This document shows, in pieces, positions 48,011-56,649 of a stretch of DNA of 64,000 bases (the stretch's first letter is position 1; every line of letters begins with the position of its first letter). The DNA is taken from the NCBI RefSeq assembly GCF_018614875.1, contig NZ_JAGGNW010000011.1, positions 496,001 through 560,000 of the forward strand. The letters are read 5' to 3'. The notes under the pieces are model-generated. The model did not search any database, was not told the DNA's origin, and saw only the letters and a list, made by a program, of their open reading frames with translations. The position numbers and the translations under genes were made by a program. Source of the stretch: Variovorax paradoxus. Its GTDB lineage: Bacteria; Pseudomonadota; Gammaproteobacteria; Burkholderiales; Burkholderiaceae_C.

Positions 48011-49066
48011 CTACGGCAGGTTCTCCCGAAAGATCACCTGGCTGCGGGTGGTTTCCACGCCGCTGAGCGCTTCGCGCTTGTCGCGCAGGTTGGCAAAAAT
48101 TCGCACGCAGTTCATCAGCGTGGTGTGCGGGCTCTGCGTGATCACGGCGTCCATGCTGCCGTCGATCAGCAGCGTGCGCGTGTCGGGCGTGAGTCCGTGG
48201 CCGATGAACACCACCTTCTGTTCGCGCCCTGCCTCCTTCAGCGCCCGCGCCACGCCGTCGGACGCGCCGCCGATGTTGTAGATGCCGCCCATGTCGGGGT
48301 ACTGCTCCAGCAGCGCGCGCGTCTGCCGGTAGTTCTTGCCGGCGTCGTCCTGCCCTTCGCGCAGGCCCACCACTTCGAGCCGGGGGAACATCTCGTCGAT
48401 CACATGCAGGAAGCCGGCTTCGCGTTCCTCGTGGGCCTTGTAGCTCAGGCTGCCCGCGATGAGCGCGACCTTCGCGGCGCGCGCGCCGATGAAGCGGCCA
48501 ATGAGGTAGCCCGCGGTGCGGCCCGCCGCGCGGTTGTCCAGCCCCACGAAGGCCGCGCGCTCCGAGTTCGACAGGTCCGAGATCAACGTGACCACCGGCA
48601 GGCCGCGCGCGGCCAGCGCGGCCACCGCCTCGCGCACCGCCGGATGTTCGAGCGCCATCATCGCGATGCCGTCGCAGCGCTGGCCGTGCTTGCGCAACGC
48701 GTTCGCCAGCTCGTGCGGATTGAAGCTCTCGATGAACACGGTGCGGCACTGCACGTTGAACGGCGCCCAATGTTCCTGCGAGTAGCCGACCATGTCGCCG
48801 AGCATGCGGATGAAGCGGTTGGTGCCGGCCGGCAGCAGGAACACCAGCCGCAGCGGCGGCGGTGTGAGCGCCGCATAGAGCTCGGGGCCCGGAAGGTAGT
48901 CGAGCTCGCCCGCGGCCTTGAGCACGCGCTGCACCGTGGCGTCGCGCACGCCGGGGCGGCGGTTGAGCACGCGGTCGACGGTGGCGGTCGACACCTGCGC
49001 CGCACGCGCGATGTCGACCACGCGCGCACGGCGTGTGTCGGAAGGAAGCGAAGGGTTATCCCGCAT
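48011..49066 (-). CDS. LacI-family transcriptional regulator
   Basis: Sugar-type repressor of 351 aa. The helix-turn-helix VVDIARAAQVSTATVDRVLN is at residues 16-35, with the hinge near 50-60. The periplasmic-binding-like effector domain (about 72-345) includes DGIAMMALEHPAVREAV, AAFVGLDNRAAGRTAGYLIG and GIYNIGGASDGVARALKEAG, close to ribose- and pentose-type binding proteins; LRLVFLLPAGTNRF opens it. It is divergent from the TRAP/RuBisCO-like operon with 123 bp between the starts and is the obvious local regulator. Inducer unknown, probably the imported acid sugar or an intermediate. Confidence 0.92.
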   Translation of the reverse strand: MRDNPSLPSDTRRARVVDIARAAQVSTATVDRVLNRRPGVRDATVQRVLKAAGELDYLPGPELYAALTPPPLRLVFLLPAGTNRFIRMLGDMVGYSQEHWAPFNVQCRTVFIESFNPHELANALRKHGQRCDGIAMMALEHPAVREAVAALAARGLPVVTLISDLSNSERAAFVGLDNRAAGRTAGYLIGRFIGARAAKVALIAGSLSYKAHEEREAGFLHVIDEMFPRLEVVGLREGQDDAGKNYRQTRALLEQYPDMGGIYNIGGASDGVARALKEAGREQKVVFIGHGLTPDTRTLLIDGSMDAVITQSPHTTLMNCVRIFANLRDKREALSGVETTRSQVIFRENLP

Positions 49067-49091
49067 ACATCAAAAACCATCAGGATCGAGT

Positions 49092-49119
49092 TTGACCCGG
49101 ATGATGCATCCTTTTATCT
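49092..49119 (+). promoter_or_regulatory. Candidate promoter/operator of the TRAP-RuBisCO-like operon
   Basis: TTGACC (49092-49097) could serve as -35 and TTATCT (49114-49119) as a weak -10, 16 bases apart. The short palindrome GGATG-ATG-CATCC (49099-49111) lies in the spacer, where LacI-type repressors often bind. A 71-base leader follows before the dctP ATG. Matches to consensus are modest. Confidence 0.35.
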
Positions 49120-49189
49120 TCGCTGTGGCTCGAATCCAATGGCGCATCAGATTGCATCAACCGCATTCCGAAGATCCTGGAGACAAAAC

Positions 49190-50209
49190 ATGACCTTGCT
49201 GACCCGCCGCAGTGCCTTGCGCACGCTTTCCGCCCTCCCCGCCGCCGGCATCGTCGCGGCCCTGCCGCGCATCGCCCGCGCGGCCGAGTTCTCGTACAAG
49301 TACGGCAACAACCTGCCGCTCAGCCATCCGCTGAACATCCGCGCACAGGAAGCGGCTGACCGCATCGCCAAGGAAACCAAGGGCCGGGTCGAGATCAAGA
49401 TCTTCCCCAACAACCAGCTCGGCGGCGACACCGACATGCTGGCGCAGGTGCGCTCAGGCGGCATCGAGTTCTTCACGCCGTCCGCATTGGTGATTGCCAC
49501 GCTGGTGCCGGTGGCGGCCATCAACGCGGTGGGCTTCGCGTTCAACGACTACAACCAGGTGTGGGCCGCGATGGACGGCAAGCTCGGCGCGCACGTGCGC
49601 GGCGCCATTGCCAAGTCGCGCCTCTACGCTTTCGAGAAGATGTGGGACAACGGCTTCCGCCAGACCACCAGCAGCAAGGCCGCGGTCACGAATGCCAAGG
49701 ACATGGACGGCCTGAAGATCCGCGTGCCTGTGAGCCCGCTGTCGATCTCGATGTTCAAGGGCCTGGGCGCCGCGCCCGCGAGCCTGCAGTTCAGCGAGGT
49801 GTACTCTGCCCTGCAGACCAGGATCGTCGACGCGCAGGAAAACCCGCTGCCGATCATCCAGGTGGCCAAGCTGTTCGAGGTGCAGAAGTTCTGTTCGCTC
49901 ACCAACCACATCTGGGACGGCTACTGGTTCATTGCCAACGGCCGCGCCTGGGAGGCGCTGCCCGATGACCTCAAGACCATCGTGGCGCGCGCCATCAACG
50001 ACGCCGGCATGCAGCAGCGCGAAGACATCAAGAAGCTCAACGAGTCGGTGGTGGGCGACCTGCAGGCCAAGGGCCTCACCATCAACCGCCCGGCTGCCGA
50101 GAGCTTCCGCGCCAAGCTGCGCGAATCGGGCTTCTACGGCGAATGGAAAGGTCGCTTCGGCCCCGAGGCGTGGGCGCTGCTCGAAGGCGCGGTCGGCAAG
50201 CTGGCCTGA
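49190..50209 (+). CDS. dctP: TRAP transporter substrate-binding protein (DctP family)
   Basis: Periplasmic solute receptor of 339 aa. The signal peptide covers about residues 1-31 (LTRRSALRTLSALPAAGIV to RAAE). The mature protein shows NLPLSHPLNIRAQEAADRIA, IKIFPNNQLGGDTDMLAQVR, GLKIRVPVSPLSISMFKGLG (the conserved arginine that holds the substrate carboxylate), and SLQFSEVYSALQTRIVDAQE. The DctP family carries acid sugars and other carboxylates. GGAG lies before the ATG; the longer upstream frame overlaps the LacI gene and is rejected. Six bases separate it from the fused membrane subunit gene. Confidence 0.92.
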   Translation: MTLLTRRSALRTLSALPAAGIVAALPRIARAAEFSYKYGNNLPLSHPLNIRAQEAADRIAKETKGRVEIKIFPNNQLGGDTDMLAQVRSGGIEFFTPSALVIATLVPVAAINAVGFAFNDYNQVWAAMDGKLGAHVRGAIAKSRLYAFEKMWDNGFRQTTSSKAAVTNAKDMDGLKIRVPVSPLSISMFKGLGAAPASLQFSEVYSALQTRIVDAQENPLPIIQVAKLFEVQKFCSLTNHIWDGYWFIANGRAWEALPDDLKTIVARAINDAGMQQREDIKKLNESVVGDLQAKGLTINRPAAESFRAKLRESGFYGEWKGRFGPEAWALLEGAVGKLA

Positions 50210-50215
50210 TCGTCC

Positions 50216-52111
50216 ATGGTGCATGAATCCACTTTCGAGGCGGCGCCGTTCGTGGGCGCCGGGCCATCGGCCAATGCGCTGAGCGGTGTGGCAGCGCGCG
50301 CCGACCGCGTGCTCGGCGGCGCCGTCGAAGCCGTGGCCGCGCTGCTGGTGCTGGCCGAGATCTGCGTGCTGTTCGCGGGCGTGGTGTCGCGCTATGTGTT
50401 CCATGCGCCGCTGGTGTGGTCGGACGAGCTCGCGTCGATCCTCTTCCTGTGGCTCTCGATGCTCGGCGCCGTGGTGGCGCTGCGGCGCGGCGAGCACATG
50501 CGCATGACGGCGCTGCTGCAGAAGGTGACGCCTTCGACACGCGCCATGCTCGACGCCTTTGCCATCGCGGCCTCGGTCGCGTTCCTGGTGCTGATCATCT
50601 GGCCGTCGATCGATTACGCGCACGAAGAGTCGTTCATCGTCACGCCCGCGCTGGAGATCAGCAACGCCTGGCGCGCCACGGCCATTCCGGCCGGCATCGG
50701 CATCATGCTGGCGATGGCGCTGCTGCGCCTGCTGCGCGTGTGCACCGGCCGGCAGATCGCCGTCGCGGTGCTGGGCATGGCCGCGCTGGTGGCGGCCTTC
50801 TGGCTTGCGGCGCCGCTGTTCGCCGCGCTCGGCAAGTTCAACCTCGTGATCTTCTTCGTGGTGGTGGTGGCGGCCACCGTGCTCTCGGGCGTGCCCATTG
50901 CCTTCTCGTTCGCGCTGGCCACCTTCGGCTACCTGGCGCTCACCACGCGCACGCCGCTGCTGGTGATGGTGGGCCGGCTCGACGAAGGCATGTCGCACCT
51001 GATCCTGCTCGCGGTGCCGCTCTTCATCTTCCTGGGCGCGCTGATCGAAATGACGGGCATGGCGCGCGCCATGATCCAGTTCCTTGCGAGCCTGCTGGGC
51101 CACGTGCGCGGCGGCCTCTCTTATGTGCTGATCGGCGCGATGTATCTGGTGTCGGGCATCTCGGGCTCCAAGATTGCCGACATGGCCGCCATCGCGCCCG
51201 TGTTGTTCCCCGAGATGGTCAAGCGCGGCGCCAAGCCCGGCGACCTGGTGGCGCTGCTGTCGGCCACGGGCGCGCAGACCGAGACCATTCCGCCGTCGAT
51301 CGTGCTCATCACCATCGGCTCGGTCACGGGCATCTCGATTGCCGCGCTGTTCACGGGTGGGCTGCTGCCGGCCGTGGTTCTCGGTGCCGCGCTGTGCGTG
51401 GTGGTGTGGTGGCGCTACCGGCGCGAAGACCTGAGCGGCGTGCAGCGCCACAGCAAGCGCGAGATCGGCAAGCTGCTGCTGGTCGCGCTGCCGGCGGTGC
51501 TGCTGCCCTTCGTGATCCGCGCCGCCGTGGTCGAGGGCGTGGCCACGGCCACCGAGGTGTCGACCATCGGCATCGTCTACTCGGCCATCGTCGGGCTCTT
51601 CGTGTATCGGCAGTTCGACTGGAAGAGGCTCAAGCCGATGCTGGTCGACACGGCCTCGCTCTCGGGCGCGATCATCTTCATCGTCGGCTGCGCCACGGCC
51701 ATGGCCTGGGGGCTCACGCAGTCGGGCTTCTCGCAGGACCTGGCGCGTGTCATGGGCACGCTGCCCGGCGGGGCCTATGGCTTCCTGGCCGTGTCGATCG
51801 TCGCCTTCATCGTGCTGGGCAGCGTGCTCGAAGGCATTCCGGCCATCGTGCTGTTCGGGCCGCTGCTGTTTCCCATTGCCAAGGCGGCGGGCGTGCATGA
51901 AGTGCACTACGCGATGGTCGTGATTTTTTCCATGGGCATCGGCCTCTTCGCCCCGCCTTTCGGCGTCGGCTACTACGGCGCGTGCGCCGTCAGCAAGGTC
52001 AACCCCGACGAAGGCATCAAGCACATCTGGGGCTACATCGGCGCGATGCTGATCGGCCTGGCGATCGTGGCGGCCTTTCCGTGGTTCTCGACCGGTTTTC
52101 TCAAGTTCTGA
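50216..52111 (+). CDS. dctQM: TRAP transporter fused small and large membrane subunits (DctQM)
   Basis: Inner-membrane sodium-driven importer of 631 aa with both subunits in one chain. Residues about 30-190 are the four-helix DctQ domain (LLVLAEICVLFAGVVSRYVF, WSDELASILFLWLSMLGAVV). About 200-631 are DctM: LSGVPIAFSFALATFGYLAL, VPLFIFLGALIEMTGMARAM, ATGAQTETIPPSIVLITIGS, and GIGLFAPPFGVGYYGACAVS. Partner of the adjacent binding protein; imports the substrate of the operon. Fused QM proteins are common in TRAP systems. Confidence 0.94.
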   Translation: MVHESTFEAAPFVGAGPSANALSGVAARADRVLGGAVEAVAALLVLAEICVLFAGVVSRYVFHAPLVWSDELASILFLWLSMLGAVVALRRGEHMRMTALLQKVTPSTRAMLDAFAIAASVAFLVLIIWPSIDYAHEESFIVTPALEISNAWRATAIPAGIGIMLAMALLRLLRVCTGRQIAVAVLGMAALVAAFWLAAPLFAALGKFNLVIFFVVVVAATVLSGVPIAFSFALATFGYLALTTRTPLLVMVGRLDEGMSHLILLAVPLFIFLGALIEMTGMARAMIQFLASLLGHVRGGLSYVLIGAMYLVSGISGSKIADMAAIAPVLFPEMVKRGAKPGDLVALLSATGAQTETIPPSIVLITIGSVTGISIAALFTGGLLPAVVLGAALCVVVWWRYRREDLSGVQRHSKREIGKLLLVALPAVLLPFVIRAAVVEGVATATEVSTIGIVYSAIVGLFVYRQFDWKRLKPMLVDTASLSGAIIFIVGCATAMAWGLTQSGFSQDLARVMGTLPGGAYGFLAVSIVAFIVLGSVLEGIPAIVLFGPLLFPIAKAAGVHEVHYAMVVIFSMGIGLFAPPFGVGYYGACAVSKVNPDEGIKHIWGYIGAMLIGLAIVAAFPWFSTGFLKF

Positions 52112-52148
52112 TCACAACAACACACTCACATCATCGGAGCCAACCGCA

Positions 52149-52688
52149 ATGAGTCGATTCCTCGGCGAGATTCGCCAGCTGGGCTATGTCGTGCACGACA
52201 TCGAAGCCGCCATGGACTACTGGAGCACCACGCTGGGCGTGGGCCCGTGGTTCTACAACCCCAAGGTGCCCATCAAGAACTACCGCTACAACGGCGAGGC
52301 GCACGAGCCGCACAACTCGGTGGCGCTGGCCAACTCGGGCTATGTGCAGGTCGAACTGATCCAGACGCGCAACGACGTGCCCTCGATGTACCGAGACTTC
52401 CTTCAGGCCGGCCGCACCGGGCTGCAGCACGTCGCCTACTGGACGGCAAACTACGACGCCGACCTCGCGCGCCTCACCGCGCAAGGCTTCAAGCCCGTGA
52501 TGAGCGGCGAAGTGGGCGAGCGCGGGCGCTTCATCTACTTCGACACCGAATACCACCCCGGCACGGTGATCGAACTCTCCGAAGTGGCGGGGCCGAAGGG
52601 CAGGATGTTCGACCTGATCCGCAGCGCCTCCGAGGGCTGGGACGGCAGCGAGCCGGTGCGGCCCTTCCCTGACCTGAGCAAGCTGTGA
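52149..52688 (+). CDS. Vicinal-oxygen-chelate (glyoxalase/bleomycin-resistance) superfamily protein
   Basis: Soluble metalloprotein candidate of 179 aa with two beta-alpha-beta-beta-beta modules: LGYVVHDIEAAMDYWSTTLG and LQHVAYWTANYDADLARLTA. Possible metal ligands are the Gln in IRQLGYV, Glu in VQVELIQ, His in GLQHVAY and Glu in TVIELSE. This arrangement resembles Glyoxalase_4/methylmalonyl-CoA epimerase-like proteins. It lies between the transporter and the RuBisCO-like gene, so it may epimerise or isomerise the imported acid sugar. The start is ATG with CGGAGCC upstream; its stop is 3 bp before the next ATG. Function not established. Confidence 0.8.
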   Translation: MSRFLGEIRQLGYVVHDIEAAMDYWSTTLGVGPWFYNPKVPIKNYRYNGEAHEPHNSVALANSGYVQVELIQTRNDVPSMYRDFLQAGRTGLQHVAYWTANYDADLARLTAQGFKPVMSGEVGERGRFIYFDTEYHPGTVIELSEVAGPKGRMFDLIRSASEGWDGSEPVRPFPDLSKL

Positions 52689-52690
52689 CG

Positions 52691-53962
52691 ATGGCGCCCG
52701 CTGAACGCATCCGCGCGCGCTACCTCATCGAGACGCCGCTGGACCCGGCCGCCGTGGCCGAGGTGATGGCCGGCGAGCAATCGTGCGGCACCTTCACGCG
52801 CGTCGAGGGCGAGACCGATGCGTTGCGCGAACGCGCGCGCGCCACGGTCGAGTCCATCACCGAACTGCCGCCTTCCGAAGCGCCCAGCCTGCCCAACGCG
52901 CTGCTCGAACGCAAGGGCACGCGCGGCCCCTGGCGCCGTGCGCATGTCGACATCTCGTTTCCAGTGGCGAACATCGGCGCCAACCTGCCGACGCTCGCCG
53001 CCACGGTGTCGGGCAACCTGTACGACCTGGGCGAAGTCACGGGCCTGCGGCTCGAATCGCTGCAGCTTCCTGCCCCCTACCGCGCACGCTTCGAGATGCC
53101 GCGCGTCGGCATCGCGGGCACGCGGCGCACCACCGGCGTGGCGAGCGGCGCGCTGGTCGGCACGATCATCAAGCCCAACGTGGGACTGTCCGCGAACGAA
53201 ACCGCCGAGCTGGTCGCACGGCTCTGCGCCGCAGGCGTCGATTTCATCAAGGACGACGAGGTCTGTGCCAACCCCGCGCACGCCCCGCTCGCCGAACGCG
53301 TCCCCGCGGTGATGGCCGTGGTGCGCGCACACCAGCAGCGCACCGGCAAGCACGTGATGGTGGCCTTCAACATCACCGACGAAACCGATGCGATGAAGCG
53401 GCATGCCGACCTGGTCGAGCGCGAGGGCGGCTCATGCGTCATGGCCAGCCTCAATTGGTGCGGCCATTCGGGCATCCAGACCCTGCGCCGCCACACCGGC
53501 CTGGCGCTGCACGGCCACCGCAACGGCTACGGCGCGCTGTCGCGCCATCCGCTGCTGGGCATTTCGTTCCAGGCCTACCAAACGCTCTGGCGGCTGGCCG
53601 GCGTCGACCACATGCATGTGCACGGCCTGCAGGGCAAGTTCTCGCAGCCCGACAGAGAAGTCGTCGAGTCGGCGCGCGACTGCTTCACGCCGCTGACCGA
53701 TGCGTCCGACGACCGCGTGATGCCGGCGTTTTCTTCCGGCCAGTGGGCCGGCACGGTGCCTGCGACGTGGCAGGCCATCGGCAGCGACGACCTGCTCTTC
53801 ATGGCCGGCGGCGGCATCCTCGCGCACCCAGACGGCGCGGCGGCCGGCGTCACCAGCATCCGCCAGGCCTGGTCGGCCGCGCGCGCCGGCATCGCGCTGG
53901 AAGAAGCCGCCCGCAGCGCGCCCGAACTGGCGCGCGCGCTGGCCTTCTTCGGCAAGCCATGA
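52691..53962 (+). CDS. oiaX: RuBisCO-like protein (form IV), putative 3-oxo-isoapionate-4-phosphate transcarboxylase/hydrolase
   Basis: RuBisCO large-subunit superfamily protein of 423 aa; not a true carboxylase. An N-terminal alpha/beta domain (about 1-130) precedes the barrel. Loop motifs are VGTIIKPNVGLSANETAEL near 158-175 (first active-site Lys present, second replaced by Asn), DFIKDDEVC near 183 (the Lys that is carbamylated in RuBisCO, with its Asp-Asp-Glu), ALHGHRNGYGALSRHP near 275 and HVHGLQGKFSQPD near 308 (loop 6 Lys). Paired with a DUF1537 kinase, it fits OiaX, which splits a branched keto-acid phosphate into 3-phosphoglycerate and glycolate. Start ATG 52691; GTG 52685 is possible. 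The substrate assignment is by analogy. Confidence 0.8.
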   Translation: MAPAERIRARYLIETPLDPAAVAEVMAGEQSCGTFTRVEGETDALRERARATVESITELPPSEAPSLPNALLERKGTRGPWRRAHVDISFPVANIGANLPTLAATVSGNLYDLGEVTGLRLESLQLPAPYRARFEMPRVGIAGTRRTTGVASGALVGTIIKPNVGLSANETAELVARLCAAGVDFIKDDEVCANPAHAPLAERVPAVMAVVRAHQQRTGKHVMVAFNITDETDAMKRHADLVEREGGSCVMASLNWCGHSGIQTLRRHTGLALHGHRNGYGALSRHPLLGISFQAYQTLWRLAGVDHMHVHGLQGKFSQPDREVVESARDCFTPLTDASDDRVMPAFSSGQWAGTVPATWQAIGSDDLLFMAGGGILAHPDGAAAGVTSIRQAWSAARAGIALEEAARSAPELARALAFFGKP

Positions 53963-55335
53963 CGCCAGCGAATCCGGCCCCGGCCGTCGTCTACTACGGC
54001 GACGATTTCACCGGCGCCACCGACACGCTCGGCACGGCGGCCCGCGCAGGCCTGCGCACCCTGCTGTTCCTGAAGACGCCCGACGCCGCGCGGCTAGCGC
54101 AAGCCGGCCCGCTCGACGTGCTCGGCATCGCAGGCGCCGCCCGCGCCATGACGCCCGAAGCCGTGCAGGCCGAACTGCCCCCCGTCGCCGCGCTATTCCG
54201 CTCGCTCGGCGCGCGCGTGCTGCACTACAAGACCTGCTCGACCTTCGACAGCGCGCCGCACATCGGCTCCATCGGCGCGGCAGTGCGCGCGCTGCGCGGC
54301 GCCGTCGAACAGCCCTGGACCGCGATCGTCGGCGGCCAGCCCAACATCGGCAGGCACTGCCTGTTCGGCAACCTGTTCGCCGCGGCCGGCGCGGGCGGCG
54401 AGGTGTTCCGCATCGACCGCCATCCGACCATGAGCCATCACCCGGTCACGCCGATGCACGAGGCGGACCTGAGGCTGCATCTGGCCAGGCAGGGCCTGGC
54501 CGACGTGTGCTCCATCCCTTTCACGGCCGCCGCGCAGGGCCCGGAGGCGCTCGGCGAGGCGCTGCAGCGCACACTACTGCGCCGGCCCGTCCCTGACGCC
54601 AACCATGCCGAGGCCGTGCTGTTCGACGTGGCCGATGCCCCGCAGCTGGCAGCCATCGGCCATGTGCTGTGGGCGCAGGCCCGGCGCGCCACGCTGCTGG
54701 CCGTGGGCCCCAGCAGCGTGGTCGATGCCCTGGCCACCGCGCTGGATGCGCGCAGCGATGCGCCGGCAGACCGGCGCCGCGTGGCGCCCGCGCGCGGCCC
54801 CGTGCTGGTGCTTGCCGGGAGCCTGTCGCCCGTGACGGCACGGCAGGTGGCGGCGGCACGCTCGTTCGACACCGTGTGGCTCGATACGCCAACGCTCGCG
54901 CAACGCGACGCCGCCACGCTGGAGCGCCATGCCCGAGACATCGCGCAGGGACTCGCCCAAGGCCGCAACGTGCTGGCCTGTACCCAGCCCTCCGGGCAGA
55001 CGCCCACCGAGGGCACCGTCATCGATGCCCAGGCCCTCTCGCGTGCCGGCGGCGATCTGCTGGCAAAGGTGCTGGCGCTGGTGCCGCTGCGGCGCGTCGG
55101 CATTGCCGGAGGCGACACCTCGAGCCACGCCATGCAGGCGCTCGACGCGTGGGGCCTCTCCTATGTGGCCGACATGGGCGCCGGCGCGTCGCTGTGCCGC
55201 GTGCACAGCGACCATGCCGCGCTCGACGGCATAGAGATCATGCTCAAGGGTGGCCAGATGGGCTCGGAAGACGTGTTCGAGCGGCTGGTGCGCGGGGTGT
55301 TTATTGAAACAAGACAATACCAGTGTAAGAATTGA
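53959..55335 (+). CDS. oiaK: Four-carbon acid sugar kinase family protein (DUF1537), putative 3-oxo-isoapionate kinase
   Basis: ATP-dependent acid-sugar kinase of 458 aa, two domains. VVYYGDDFTGATDTLGTAAR at the N-terminus is the substrate-binding Asp motif, and LHYKTCSTFDSAPHIGSIG follows. The C-terminal nucleotide domain has PVLVLAGSLSPVTARQVAAA, then VGIAGGDTSSHAMQALDAWG and MLKGGQMGSEDVFERL. Known members phosphorylate D-erythronate, D-threonate or 3-oxo-isoapionate; the RuBisCO-like gene immediately upstream (ATGA overlap) points to the last. The final residues (FIETRQYQCKN) look atypical and AT-rich, near the border with the next locus. Confidence 0.82.
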   Translation: MTPANPAPAVVYYGDDFTGATDTLGTAARAGLRTLLFLKTPDAARLAQAGPLDVLGIAGAARAMTPEAVQAELPPVAALFRSLGARVLHYKTCSTFDSAPHIGSIGAAVRALRGAVEQPWTAIVGGQPNIGRHCLFGNLFAAAGAGGEVFRIDRHPTMSHHPVTPMHEADLRLHLARQGLADVCSIPFTAAAQGPEALGEALQRTLLRRPVPDANHAEAVLFDVADAPQLAAIGHVLWAQARRATLLAVGPSSVVDALATALDARSDAPADRRRVAPARGPVLVLAGSLSPVTARQVAAARSFDTVWLDTPTLAQRDAATLERHARDIAQGLAQGRNVLACTQPSGQTPTEGTVIDAQALSRAGGDLLAKVLALVPLRRVGIAGGDTSSHAMQALDAWGLSYVADMGAGASLCRVHSDHAALDGIEIMLKGGQMGSEDVFERLVRGVFIETRQYQCKN

Positions 55336-55621
55336 CTTACAACGACAGCGCGGCGACATCTAACCGGTTGCCAAATAAGAACACCAAAGTTCCAATTTTT
55401 CAGTTGAATGTTTTCCTGAATGCAACCTCGGCGGCACGCTGCTGCCGAACTTGCCAAGCCGACCCCGGCGAATGGCATCGGAACGGCTCATAGCTAGCTT
55501 TCCCCATCGCGCCGCGCTGCATGAAGTGGTACCATCCGACGACTGACGAGTAACAATGCGCATCGATAGTTACTACCGGTTGTCGACGCCGTTCAGTTCC
55601 AAGTTAACCCAAGGGAAATTC
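55336..55621. other. 286-bp intergenic region upstream of the capsule-like operon
   Basis: More AT-rich than its surroundings, especially 55336-55430. No gene is called; an in-frame extension of the next gene to 55556 is possible but lacks a ribosome site. Short inverted repeats (CGGCA/TGCCG near 55432) are present, but no promoter with good spacing was identified. It probably contains the promoter of the 55622 operon. Confidence 0.4.
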
Positions 55622-55897
55622 ATGAAACAAAGTCACCTGATCGCAGCCATGGCCATCGCAGCCCTGGCCTCCGCGCCTGCACTGGCCCAACAGCTGCCGA
55701 CCCCTCCGGTCAACGCCGCTGATGCCGTGCGCGCAGCTGGCGGCGGCGGCCTGACGGGGCAACAGATCGGCATGGCAGCTGGCGGCGGCGTGCTCTTGGG
55801 TGCCGCCCTTGCTGGTGGCGGCGGCGGCGGCGGTGGCGGCTTCTTCCTCCCGGGCGGTGGCGGAACCGGCACCACCGGAACCACCGGCACCAGGTAA
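55622..55897 (+). CDS. Small secreted Gly/Thr-rich protein, GfcA/YjbE-like
   Basis: Exported protein of 91 aa: signal peptide MKQSHLIAAMAIAALASAPALAQ cut after ALA (shown here only to mark its extent, residues 1-22), then QQLPTPPVNAADAV, a hydrophobic glycine-rich stretch (GGGVLLGAALAGGGGGGGG) and a TGTTGTTGTR end. Size, Gly/Thr richness and place before GfcB and GfcD genes match GfcA/YjbE, the first product of the E. coli group-4 capsule operon. Direct similarity is low because of composition. The stop overlaps the next start as TAATG. Confidence 0.65.
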   Translation: MKQSHLIAAMAIAALASAPALAQQLPTPPVNAADAVRAAGGGGLTGQQIGMAAGGGVLLGAALAGGGGGGGGGFFLPGGGGTGTTGTTGTR

Positions 55898-56649
55898 TGG
55901 CCGGAGCCCTCCGCAAGGGGGGGTTCCCAGCGAGAGTCCAACGCACCGCAAGCGCGGTGCGAAAACTAGGATGTTGCGTACTCGCATCATCCTTTTTTTT
56001 GGGCGGATGCTCTTCGGGCTCCTCGGCAATGCTTGCCACGGCCCGGCACCTCTACAACGCCTCGCCCTCGGACTCCCACACGTTCCGTCCGGAATTCAGC
56101 TACTTGCGCGCCACGTTCGAGGGCCGCACCGTCTTTCTCGTGCTCGGATACGTCGACCCCCACCCCGAAGGCCCTACCGAGGTCTGGTACAGCGCCTCGG
56201 GCGAAGCGGTGCGTCTGCGCCATGGCCGCCTTGTGGCAACGGCCGGCCTGGCGACCGACTGGCGCGCGGTGCGCCTTTTCAATACCCCGCCCTGGCCCTC
56301 CGCCACGGCCAGCGAGCGCGCGGCAACACGCTTCCAGCGCGAGCGCGACCTGATGCCTGGCTACCGCTCGGGCATACGCGACGACATCGAGCAGCGGCCC
56401 ATCGAGCCCCCCACCGACACCATGCTTGCCGGCAGGCCTGCGAGCTCGCTGCGCTGGGTGGAGGAGCGCAGCAGCACGCGCCCGGCTTCGGCGTCGCTGC
56501 CGCCGGCACGCTTTGGCCTTGCGCCGGTGGGCGACAGGCTCGAGGTGGTCTATTCCGAGCAGTGTCTTTCCCGTGATCTGTGCCTGAGCTTCGAGCGGTG
56601 GAATCCCTCCGTGCCAGCCAACGTTGCCGCGACAAGCGCTGGCTCATGA
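55897..56649 (+). CDS. gfcB: YjbF/GfcB-family outer-membrane lipoprotein
   Basis: Lipoprotein of 250 aa linked to exopolysaccharide export. A long N-terminal region leads to a lipobox (FFLGGCSSGS) with the modified cysteine near residue 38. The mature YjbF domain shows FRPEFSYLRATFEGRTVFLV, DPHPEGPTEVWYSASGEAV and LATAGLATDWRAVRLFN. The ATG overlaps the stop of the preceding gene, and its own stop overlaps the YjbH gene as ATGA, so all three are tightly coupled. A later start nearer the signal sequence is possible. GfcC, normally between GfcB and GfcD, is absent. Confidence 0.85.
   Translation: MAGALRKGGFPARVQRTASAVRKLGCCVLASSFFLGGCSSGSSAMLATARHLYNASPSDSHTFRPEFSYLRATFEGRTVFLVLGYVDPHPEGPTEVWYSASGEAVRLRHGRLVATAGLATDWRAVRLFNTPPWPSATASERAATRFQRERDLMPGYRSGIRDDIEQRPIEPPTDTMLAGRPASSLRWVEERSSTRPASASLPPARFGLAPVGDRLEVVYSEQCLSRDLCLSFERWNPSVPANVAATSAGS

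Noticed and set aside
49454..52024. An 856-codon frame antisense to dctP and dctQM
   Set aside because: The translation is an Arg/His/Asp-rich repeat-like sequence mirroring membrane-helix codons; not a gene.
52691..53962. True RuBisCO / autotrophy
   Set aside because: One of the paired active-site lysines is changed, no small subunit or phosphoribulokinase is present, and the neighbour is a DUF1537 kinase.
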